From: Vicinamibacterales bacterium
GTDB lineage: Bacteria > Acidobacteriota > Vicinamibacteria > Vicinamibacterales > UBA2999
DNA length: 64,000 nucleotides
Assembly: GCA_041394705.1 (NCBI GenBank)
Contig: JAWKHS010000004.1
Span: 186,001-250,000 of the forward strand
Direction: 5' to 3'
This document shows, piece after piece, positions 56,933 through 64,000 of this stretch; the stretch's first letter is position 1; each line of letters starts with the position of its first letter. Made by a program: the position numbers and the translations under genes. Under the pieces are notes generated by a model that was given only the letters and a program-made list of their open reading frames with translations, made no database searches and was not told where the DNA came from.

Positions 56933-56938
56933 ATTATA
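56933..56938 (-). promoter_or_regulatory. Perfect TATAAT of the amino-acid permease gene, overlapping the thiE stop
   Basis: The hexamer contains the thiE stop codon. A transcript would start near 56926 and carry a leader of about 58 bases before the permease ATG. TG lies directly before the box. No -35 is clear. Confidence 0.5.
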
Positions 56939-57572
56939 CAGGTTCGACCGACAGCGCCCGCAGGAACCGGCGCGCACGATCACCGGGGGCGTCCGGGCCC
57001 GCGACGAGATCGCCGATCACGGCGACCTGGTCGGCGCCCGCCGCCCGCACCGCGGCCGCGGTCTCGAGCGTGATGCCGCCGATGGCCACCAGCGGGCGGC
57101 CGTCCTGCCGGACCCGGGCAGCGGCGCTGACGATGCCCGGAAGGCCGACGACGGGATCCGGGTTGGCCTTCGTGCGGGTGGCGAAGACAGGCCCGTAGGC
57201 CACGTAGGTCGCGGCCTCGCCGAGCGCGGCCTCGAGTTCGCGGGGGCTGTGCGTGGACCGGCCGATGACGGCGTCCGGACCGAGGACGGTCCGCGCGGCG
57301 GCCACGGAGAGGTCGGTCTGCCCCAGATGGACCCCCACACCCGCGCAACGCGCCACGTCCACCCGGTCGTTCACGACGACCACGGCCCCGGCCGGGCGCG
57401 CCGACTCGGCCACGCGCTCGACGAGGGCCAGGAACGCGGCCGCGCCGAGGGTCTTCGCCCGGATCTGGAGGTGGGACACGCCGGCTGCCAGGATGGCCTC
57501 CGCCGTCTCGGCCGGATCGCGGCCCCCCGCTCGGCAGACATCGACGTCGACGATGGCGTAGAGGGGGGTCAC
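56934..57572 (-). CDS. thiE: Thiamine-phosphate synthase
   Basis: ThiE joins HMP-pyrophosphate and thiazole phosphate to thiamine phosphate. The 212-residue TIM barrel contains RAKTLGAAAFLALVERV, VVNDRVDVARCAGVGVHLGQ and TDLSVAAAR, YVAYGPVFATRTK and AIGGITLETAAAVRAAGADQ. All expected phosphate and Mg2+ ligands seem present. It sits 12 bases after accC. No TPP riboswitch is seen in the available space, and no other thi gene is nearby. Confidence 0.92.
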   Translation of the reverse strand: MTPLYAIVDVDVCRAGGRDPAETAEAILAAGVSHLQIRAKTLGAAAFLALVERVAESARPAGAVVVVNDRVDVARCAGVGVHLGQTDLSVAAARTVLGPDAVIGRSTHSPRELEAALGEAATYVAYGPVFATRTKANPDPVVGLPGIVSAAARVRQDGRPLVAIGGITLETAAAVRAAGADQVAVIGDLVAGPDAPGDRARRFLRALSVEPV

Positions 57573-57584
57573 GCCGCCCCGCGC

Positions 57585-58955
57585 CTACGCCGACTCGGCC
57601 AGGGACTTCGGCCTGGCGGGCGGCATGAAACGCTCCATGAAGTGCGTGCTCATCCGGCCGGCCACGAAGTCCGGGTCGTTCAGGATCTTGAGGTGCAGGG
57701 GGATGCTGGTCTTGATCCCCTCGATCACGGTCATGCCCAGGACGCGGCGCATGCGCGCGAGGGACTCGGCGCGGTCGCGCCCGTGGACGATCACCTTGGC
57801 GATCATCGAGTCGTAGTACGGCGTGATCGTGCACTCGGAATGCGCGGCCGTGTCGACGCGGACGCCGGGCCCGCCGGGGATCGAGAAGGCGTGGATCACG
57901 CCGGGCGAGGGCACGAACGTGTCCGGATCCTCGGCGTTGATGCGGCACTCGAGCGAGTGCCCGGTGAACGTGACGTCGCTCTGGCGGACGGACAGGCGCT
58001 CGCCGGCCGCGATCCGGATCTGCTCCTTCACGATGTCGAGGCCCGTCACGAACTCCGTCACGGGGTGCTCCACCTGCACCCGCGTGTTCACCTCCATGAA
58101 GTAGAACTGCCCCTTGTCGTCCATCAGGAACTCGAAGGTGCCGGCGTTCGTGTACTGCACGGCCAGGGCGGCGTCGGCGACGAGGGCACCCATCTTGCGT
58201 CGCACCTTGTCCGACAGCGCCGGCGACGGCGACTCCTCCAGCAGCTTCTGGTGCCGCCGCTGAATCGAGCATTCCCGCTCGCCCAGGTGGATCACCGAGC
58301 CGTGGTGGTCGCCGAGGACCTGGAACTCGATGTGGCGCGGCGCCTCGAGGTAGCGCTCGATGTAGACCTCGCCCCGCCCGAAGGCCGCCTCGGCCTCGCG
58401 CTGGGCCGTCCGCAGGTTGTGCGGGAGGTCGCCAGCGTGCTTCACGATGCGCATGCCGCGACCGCCGCCGCCGGCCACGGCCTTGATGATCACCGGATAG
58501 CCGATGTCCTTGGCCACCTGCAGGGCGTGGGCCTCGCCGTCCACGGCCCCGTCGCTGCCAGGCAGCATCGGCAGGCCGGCCTTCTTCATGGCCCGGCGGG
58601 CCTTCGACTTGTCACCGAGCAGCCGGATCACGTGCGGATCGGGGCCGATGAAGCGGATATGGCAGGCCTCGCACACCTCCGCGAGATAGGCGCTCTCCGA
58701 CAGGAACCCGTACCCCGGATGGATGGCGTCAGCGCCCGTGATCTCGGCGGCGCTGATGATCGCCGGCACGTTCAGGTAGCTCTCGGCGCTGCGCGCACCG
58801 CCGATGCAGATGTCCTCATCGGCGAAGCGCACGTGCAGCGAGTTCTCGTCGGCTTCCGAGTAGACGGCGACCGTCTTGATGCCGAGTTCTCGGCACGCGA
58901 AGATGATGCGCAGCGCAATCTCGCCCCGATTCGCGACCAGGATCTTCTTGAACAT
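57585..58955 (-). CDS. accC: Acetyl-CoA carboxylase, biotin carboxylase subunit
   Basis: AccC carboxylates biotin on AccB with ATP and bicarbonate, the first step of fatty-acid synthesis. KILVANRGEIALRI is the N terminus, GGGGRGMRIV is the glycine-rich ATP loop, and MEVNTRVQVEHPVTE holds the metal-binding Glu and catalytic residues. The 456 residues match. It starts 2 bases after the accB stop. Confidence 0.97.
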   Translation of the reverse strand: MFKKILVANRGEIALRIIFACRELGIKTVAVYSEADENSLHVRFADEDICIGGARSAESYLNVPAIISAAEITGADAIHPGYGFLSESAYLAEVCEACHIRFIGPDPHVIRLLGDKSKARRAMKKAGLPMLPGSDGAVDGEAHALQVAKDIGYPVIIKAVAGGGGRGMRIVKHAGDLPHNLRTAQREAEAAFGRGEVYIERYLEAPRHIEFQVLGDHHGSVIHLGERECSIQRRHQKLLEESPSPALSDKVRRKMGALVADAALAVQYTNAGTFEFLMDDKGQFYFMEVNTRVQVEHPVTEFVTGLDIVKEQIRIAAGERLSVRQSDVTFTGHSLECRINAEDPDTFVPSPGVIHAFSIPGGPGVRVDTAAHSECTITPYYDSMIAKVIVHGRDRAESLARMRRVLGMTVIEGIKTSIPLHLKILNDPDFVAGRMSTHFMERFMPPARPKSLAESA

Positions 58956-58957
58956 GG

Positions 58958-59415
<458 letters not shown>

Positions 59416-59419
<4 letters not shown>

Positions 59420-60531
59420 TGGATCTCGTTGGTGGGCGGGAGGCCGGTGAGGCGCTCCACGCCGGAGGGGGTGACGACGACGTCGTCCTCGATGCGCACG
59501 CCGCCCAGGGGCGGCAGGTAGACTCCCGGTTCCACGGTGAAGACCATGCCCGCGAGCAGGGGGCCGTCGGCGTCGCCACGGGGAGCGATCCAGGGTCGTT
59601 CGTGAACTTCGAGGCCCAGGCCGTGCCCCGTGCCATGGACGAAATAGTCGGCCAGGCCCTCGGCGGCCAGCGCGGAGCGGGCCGCGTCGTCGACGCTGGA
59701 CGGCAGCGTCCCCGGCGCGGCCGCGGCGATGGCCGCCTCCTGGGCTGCCGCCACCGCCCGCACCCAGCGCCGACGCTCCGCGGGCACGCCGCGACCGACG
59801 ACGGTCCGCGTCATGTCCACCGCATAGCCATCCAGCAGGCCACCGAAGTCCACGACCACGAGGTCGCCCTGCTCGACCTGTCGAGTCGTGGGACGGTGGT
59901 GAGGCCGGGCGGCGTTGGGACCCGAGGCGACGATCGTCTCGAAGGCGGGCTTGTCGAATCCGGCGTTCCGCAACGCCTGGTCGATTTCCCAGGCCAATTG
60001 CCGCTCGGTGGGGCCGTCGGACACCTTTGGGAGTATACACGCCGCGACTTCGGCCAGCCGCCGACCGGCCTCCCGCAGCACCCCCAGTTCCCAGGCGTCT
60101 TTGACGACCCGCTTCCCCGCCAGGAGTCCAGTCGTATCCACACACACGCCCGCGCCCGACGCGCGCAGCGCCTCCGAGAGTGCGTGGCGGCGGGCCACCG
60201 TGAGATGGTCCGCTTCGATGCCCATCCGTCGGACGCCCGCGTCGGCGGCGGCGGCCGCGATGGCCGTCTCATAGGCGTCGCCGCGAGCGACCGGCACGAC
60301 GTCGACCCCGAGACGGGTCCCGGCGTCCCGGAAGACGTCGACGTACCGCTGGTCCGCGACCGCCAGGGTCCGGCCGGCCAGGACGAGCGCGGCGCCCGCC
60401 GACACGTCGAGGCCGAACAGGTAGCGAAGATGAATCGGGGACGTGACGAGGAGCGCGTCCCGATCGGGCGCGGTGGCCAGATCCTGAGCGGCCGCGAGGC
60501 GCGCACGAAGCCGATCGTCGGGAGGAGGCAT
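59416..60531 (-). CDS. Xaa-Pro aminopeptidase/dipeptidase, M24B family
   Basis: The 371-residue enzyme cleaves N-terminal residues before proline. The C-terminal pita-bread domain has metal ligands in VVDFGGLLDGYAVDMTRTV (two Asp), GTGHGLGLEVHERP (His), FTVEPGVYLP (Glu) and GVRIEDDVVV (Glu). The N-terminal creatinase-like domain covers about 1-140. It commonly precedes accB-accC in many bacteria, as here, with a 4-base overlap. Confidence 0.92.
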
Positions 60532-60565
60532 GGGGCTCGGACCCTGCCGCCGGCACCCGGCGGAA

Positions 60566-61705
60566 TCAGCCGTTCGAGCGCTCGTGCAGGGTATTCAGCC
60601 AGCCTTCGAGATCGCCGAGCAGGTCGTCGCCCGCCGACGATTCCGCCGCAGCGGCCGCGCCCGCGAGATCCGACGTCGACTCCCCCGCGTCGCCGGCACC
60701 CTCGGCCGGAACCACCGGCGAGGGCGCCTCCAGGGTAGCAGGCTGTTCGACGAGGAGCTGAGAGAAATCCAGCGACGGCACGGGCGTCTCGGCGGCCGCC
60801 TCAAGGGCGCTCACCGCCTCGAGCTCCGGCGACGACACGACGATCGAGGCGACGGCCGCTTCGGGCGCCACGTCCGTCGGCGGGTCGGGCGCCGTGTGCG
60901 CCGAGACCTCCGCCTCGGCGGCCTGCTCGAGAATCGTCGGCGCCGCATCGGCGGGCGGCACGGCCGCCGCCCGCGCCGCGTCCTGCGCCCGCAGCTCGGC
61001 TTCGAGCGCGGCAAACGGATTCGGCGCGTCCGACGACTCGAGCGCCGGCAGGGAGACGGGCGCGGCTCCCGGCCGGCCTTCGATCACGGCTTCGAGCTGC
61101 GGCGGCGCCGAGGGCGTGCCGAGCGCCGCCACCAGGCGGTCGAAGTCGAACGGGGCCGTGCTGCTGCCCGAACCGGCGCCTGCCGGAGGCGGCGGGGGCG
61201 GCGGCGCGGGCCGGGCCACCGGCACGCGCTCGGCGGCGGAGAGCAACTCCCGGTGGGCTTCCTCGAAGGACAGTCCGCTGGCGTCGCCCGTCGACGCGGC
61301 CCCGACCTGACGCGAGAGCTGCTGGACGAGCTCCTCGATCTCCGGGTCGTGCCGCGCCAGGGTCAGCGCGCGCTGGTAGTAGGTCAGGGCGTCGGCCAGA
61401 CGGCCGTCACGCTGGCAGATTTCGGCCAGGCCCCTGACGGCGGCCAGGTTCTCCGGCGCTTCAGTGACCACGAACTCGAATTCCGCCCGGGCGTCGGCCA
61501 GCTGGCTGAGGTCCAGGAGCGCCCGGCCCAGGGTGACCCGCGCCGAGAGGTAGCCCGGGTGCCGCGTGAGTCCTTCGCGGCACACGCGCACGGCCTCATC
61601 GGTCTGGCCTGACCGGCGGTACTCCTCGGCGAGCTGGGCGAAGGCGATCGACGCCGGGTCGTTCTGGACCCGGCGGCGAAGCTCGTCGATGCGAGATGGG
61701 GACAC
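60566..61705 (-). CDS. TPR protein with a long Ala/Pro/Glu-rich low-complexity tail
   Basis: The N-terminal 130 residues form about three tetratricopeptide repeats (SIAFAQLAEEYRRSGQTDEA, YLSARVTLGRALLDLSQLAD). The rest is low complexity, with a poly-proline run (PAPPPPPPPAGAG) and acidic Ala-rich stretches, and a final conserved-looking LLGDLEGWLNTLHERSNG. It is probably a cytosolic scaffold or assembly factor; the function is unknown. The GTG start overlaps no gene but AGGAG lies in the stop region of the PKD lipoprotein gene upstream. Confidence 0.72.
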   Translation of the reverse strand: MSPSRIDELRRRVQNDPASIAFAQLAEEYRRSGQTDEAVRVCREGLTRHPGYLSARVTLGRALLDLSQLADARAEFEFVVTEAPENLAAVRGLAEICQRDGRLADALTYYQRALTLARHDPEIEELVQQLSRQVGAASTGDASGLSFEEAHRELLSAAERVPVARPAPPPPPPPAGAGSGSSTAPFDFDRLVAALGTPSAPPQLEAVIEGRPGAAPVSLPALESSDAPNPFAALEAELRAQDAARAAAVPPADAAPTILEQAAEAEVSAHTAPDPPTDVAPEAAVASIVVSSPELEAVSALEAAAETPVPSLDFSQLLVEQPATLEAPSPVVPAEGAGDAGESTSDLAGAAAAAESSAGDDLLGDLEGWLNTLHERSNG

Positions 61706-61712
61706 GGGGCTC

Positions 61713-62783
61713 CTAGGGTACCTTGATCTTGACCGCCTGGGTCACGACGCCCACGCCGTTCGGCGAGAAACTGCTGTCGGTGACGGTCAGCGTGACGTTG
61801 AACGTCACGTCGTCTCCTGGCAGCGCGCCCGGCGGAATGAGGTCCACGTCGTAGCGCTTGGCGACGGTCATGCCGCTGCCGGTCCGGCCCGTGCCGAAGT
61901 CCCAATCGTAGGCGACGATCGTCAGACCCTCGGCCGCCGTGGACGACGCGGCGTTGAAGAAGACTTCCTGGCCGAAGCGCGGCTCGGCCGGTGAGTAGGT
62001 GAAGCTGGCGGTCGGCCGCGCCGTGGCGGTGACGGTGATGGACTGCGTCGTCGTCGATGTGGCCCCTCGGACGTCCATGACCGTGAGGCGCACGGCGTAG
62101 GTGCCGGAGGCGCGGAACTCATGCAGCACCACCATGCCCGTGCCCTGCGACCCGTCGCCGAAGTCCCACGAGTAGGCGCACCCGGTGCCGCACAGCACCC
62201 CTTCGTCCTTCGTCGCCGAGGCGTCGAAGGTCACGGGCACGTAGGCCTTGACCGGCGTCGGGGTGACCGTGAAAGCCGCCACCGGCGGGCTGTTCGGCGG
62301 CAGGATGATCCGATCGTCGGGCGGCACGAGCCGAATCTCGACGTAGCGCTCCACCGAGCCAGCGAAATCGGTCCCGACGGGCGTCACGGCCAGGTTCACG
62401 ATCGTAAAGGGATCGATCGGGTCGGCCAGGGGCAGCGGCGCCGTGTAGGTGAGGCGGGCCACGCCGTCGTCACCCGTGACGACGGTGCGCGTCGACAGCT
62501 TGCCGTAGTCGAAGGCCGCGCCGTTCACGATGATCTCGACGCGAAGCTGGACCGCCCGCGCCGGCCGGCCGTCGGCTCCGCGCGCGGTGATCTCGACCGT
62601 CGCGACGGACGCTCCGTCCTGTTTGAGCTGATCCGGGCTGACCCGGGTGGTCACCGACAGCCCGAGCTCCGACGGGCCGGAGAGGGGGGGCACCTCGGTC
62701 TTCTTGACGGTGCAGGCACCGACGCCGATGGCGGCGACGACGAGCAGTGCCAGCGAAGAGGCACGAGACATGGAGAACGTCAC
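61713..62783 (-). CDS. Lipoprotein with an Ig-like domain and two PKD domains
   Basis: The signal peptide ends with the lipobox-like GVGAC (Cys about residue 28), predicting a lipid-anchored envelope protein. The mature protein has an invasin/BIG-like Ig domain (about 40-145, TTRVSPDQLKQDGAS and GDDGVARLTYTAP), then two PKD domains with YSWDFGDG and YDWDFGTG. It probably mediates protein-protein or protein-polymer contacts. GTG at 62783 has AAAGGA upstream; an ATG 4 codons on is possible. It lies 35 bases after the next lipoprotein gene. Confidence 0.82.
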   Translation of the reverse strand: MTFSMSRASSLALLVVAAIGVGACTVKKTEVPPLSGPSELGLSVTTRVSPDQLKQDGASVATVEITARGADGRPARAVQLRVEIIVNGAAFDYGKLSTRTVVTGDDGVARLTYTAPLPLADPIDPFTIVNLAVTPVGTDFAGSVERYVEIRLVPPDDRIILPPNSPPVAAFTVTPTPVKAYVPVTFDASATKDEGVLCGTGCAYSWDFGDGSQGTGMVVLHEFRASGTYAVRLTVMDVRGATSTTTQSITVTATARPTASFTYSPAEPRFGQEVFFNAASSTAAEGLTIVAYDWDFGTGRTGSGMTVAKRYDVDLIPPGALPGDDVTFNVTLTVTDSSFSPNGVGVVTQAVKIKVP

Positions 62784-62818
62784 GGCTGAGTCCTTTCCAA
62801 TCGTCTGAATGGGCGGCC

Positions 62819-63466
62819 CTACTGGGGGTCGCCGTAGTCGGCGAAGCTCACCGACATCTCGCCCGTCACCGACACTTCGTTGCCGGCCTGATCGGCACCC
62901 CAGAACGTGATCTCCGCCACGGTCCCGATGAACTGCGCGCCGCCGATGTTCCGGAGGTTCGCCAGCGGCGGTTCCCGCTTCGCCACGACGCGAACCAGGT
63001 CGAAGAAGCCCGTGACGGCCTGGCCGCCCCGGACGGTGACGGTCATGCCGCCGTCGTGCGCGTAGGGCACGTCGACGCCCTGGGTGTTGCGGCCGTCCGC
63101 ACGGCGGTACACGACGCGGTACCGCGTGACGGTGATGTCGTTGAGCGCGGTGGGCTGCGTCGGCAGATCCGGCGTGCCCGGGTCCTTGAGGCCGATACGG
63201 AAGGTGGCGCGGCCGATGTCGCCGAAGATCGTCGGCACCTTCACCTTCTCGCCGTTCACGTCCACCTCGACGAGGGTGACGACGTCGGACGAGACCGTCG
63301 ACCCGAACTTGTCCGGCTCGGCGCCGCTGGCGCCGTCGAGCGCGACGAGCACCAGATAGGCGGGCGAACGGCCCGACCGGGCCACGTCCCCGCACGCGGC
63401 CGTCCACATGGCCGCCGCCGTCACCATCACTGCCGTTGCACGACGCGTGAAACTCGAGACTCGCAT
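62819..63466 (-). CDS. Lipoprotein of unknown function
   Basis: The 215-residue product has an n-region RVSSFTRRA, a hydrophobic core and a lipobox-like TAAC (Cys about residue 25), predicting a lipid anchor. The mature part is predicted beta-rich, with alternating hydrophobic stretches such as DITVTRYRVVYRRADG and VAEITFWGADQAGNEV, like the beta-sandwich or cadherin-type folds. AGAGGA precedes the ATG at 63466. It sits between a secretin and the PKD lipoprotein, so an envelope or pilus-related role is inferred. Confidence 0.75.
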   Translation of the reverse strand: MRVSSFTRRATAVMVTAAAMWTAACGDVARSGRSPAYLVLVALDGASGAEPDKFGSTVSSDVVTLVEVDVNGEKVKVPTIFGDIGRATFRIGLKDPGTPDLPTQPTALNDITVTRYRVVYRRADGRNTQGVDVPYAHDGGMTVTVRGGQAVTGFFDLVRVVAKREPPLANLRNIGGAQFIGTVAEITFWGADQAGNEVSVTGEMSVSFADYGDPQ

Positions 63467-63497
63467 GATGTCCTCTATGCCCGTGGGGTCGCGGCGA

Positions 63498-64000
63498 TCA
63501 GCCCTTGGTGATGCGCGGGGTGATGAAGATGAGCAGCTCGCGGCTCTCATCGCTCATCTCGTCGCGCTTGAACAGCCAGCCGAGGAGCGGCACGCGCGAC
63601 AGGAGCGGCGTGCGGCCCTGGACGGACTGTTCGCGGCTCAGGTAGATGCCGCCGATGACGGTCGTCTCGCCGTCGGCCACGAGCACGGTCGTCACCGCGC
63701 GCTGCGTGTCGATGGGCGGGATGTCGTTGATGGCGCGGCTGTAGTCGGGCGCCGCGTTCTCGAGGTTCACGCGCATGATGACCGTGTTGGACGCCGTGAT
63801 CTGGGGCGTGACCTTCAGCGTGAGGGCCGCGTCCTTGAACGTGACGGTGACGGTGTTGTTCGCCACGGTCTGAATCGGAATCTGCACGCCCTGGGTGATC
63901 TCGGCCTCGACGTTGTTCTGCGTCGAGACGCGCGGCGTGGAGAGCAGGCGGCCCTGGCCCGACCGCTCGAGGGCGCTCAACGCCACGTCGAGGTTCACGG
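63498..64000 (-). CDS. pilQ: Secretin (PilQ/GspD family), C-terminal part; 5' end outside the window
   Basis: The fragment is the C-terminal barrel-forming part of an outer-membrane secretin. LSALERSGQGRLLSTPRVST begins it, VTPQITASNTVIMRVNLENA and TTVLVADGETTVIGGI follow, and LLSRVPLLGWLFKRDE with LLIFITPRI closes it, the classic secretin end. Whether it belongs to a type IV pilus (PilQ) or type II secretion system cannot be settled without the N-terminal domains; PilQ is favoured. The reading frame runs past the last base of the window. Confidence 0.88.
   Translation of the reverse strand, partial: VNLDVALSALERSGQGRLLSTPRVSTQNNVEAEITQGVQIPIQTVANNTVTVTFKDAALTLKVTPQITASNTVIMRVNLENAAPDYSRAINDIPPIDTQRAVTTVLVADGETTVIGGIYLSREQSVQGRTPLLSRVPLLGWLFKRDEMSDESRELLIFITPRITKG

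Noticed and set aside
56868..57584. TPP riboswitch near thiE
   Set aside because: Only 12 bases separate accC from thiE and I see none of the conserved TPP aptamer sequence in the neighbourhood.

Overview
The window is very GC-rich, gene-dense bacterial chromosome, read here as housekeeping core rather than accessory DNA. It holds two tRNA genes and 61 protein genes, including two cut by the window edges and one very short leader peptide. I see no rRNA, insertion sequence, prophage, integrase or CRISPR array. Genes for Kdo synthesis, LapB, an Mla-type lipid transporter and a secretin show a Gram-negative cell with an LPS outer membrane. The mix of phoH-ybeY-corC-era-recO-glyQ-glyS-ppdK, basic Ala/Lys-rich tails and PKD lipoproteins behind a pilus secretin fits an Acidobacteriota-like organism, perhaps Vicinamibacteria. 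That placement is inference and was not tested by phylogeny.

Layout. 1-8.7 kb: end of a copper P-type ATPase, tRNA-Gly(CCC), a small beta-barrel candidate, deoC and rpiB with unusual N-terminal extensions, the salvage genes hpt and upp around a secreted amidohydrolase, tRNA-Val(CAC), and two RNA-modification enzymes. 8.2-14.2 kb (minus): uvrB, mlaE, mlaF, mlaD, a YtxH protein and a DUF948-like protein in a tight run. 14.3-24 kb: a DHH phosphoesterase, a trans-sulfuration enzyme, a patatin-like protein without its serine, greA, an rRNA methyltransferase, rarA, mutL and corA. 24-36 kb (minus): phoH-ybeY-corC-era-mgtE-recO-glyQ-glyS-ppdK. 36-45 kb (minus): mdh-sucC-sucD, then a Phe-rich leader and terminator, pheA, ndk, a DUF2905 protein, dcd, a gamma-carbonic anhydrase, hisS and aspS. 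45.5-52.6 kb (plus): a D-2-hydroxyacid dehydrogenase and the run kdsB-pyrG-kdsA-kdsD-lapB. 52.5-64 kb (minus): coaE, folD, a K+ channel, an amino-acid permease, thiE, accC, accB, an aminopeptidase, a TPR protein, two lipoproteins and the end of a secretin.

The most striking element is a complete-looking transcription attenuator in front of pheA. A 22-residue leader peptide has five Phe codons within eight codons. It is followed by a possible antiterminator and a strong terminator with a T-rich tail. The leader's ATG overlaps the stop codon of sucD, so the attenuator appears to sit inside a longer mdh-sucC-sucD-pheA transcription unit. Other patterns: several genes have a TANNNT box only 4-9 bases before the start codon and no Shine-Dalgarno sequence, suggesting leaderless or near-leaderless mRNAs; MlaD has five repeats with an exact 34-residue period; and two tandem DnaA-box matches lie in the mdh divergent promoter region.

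The longest stretch without a gene is 275 bases (45241-45515); it is described as a feature. Many overlaps are of the ATGA or GTGA type, so translational coupling is widespread.
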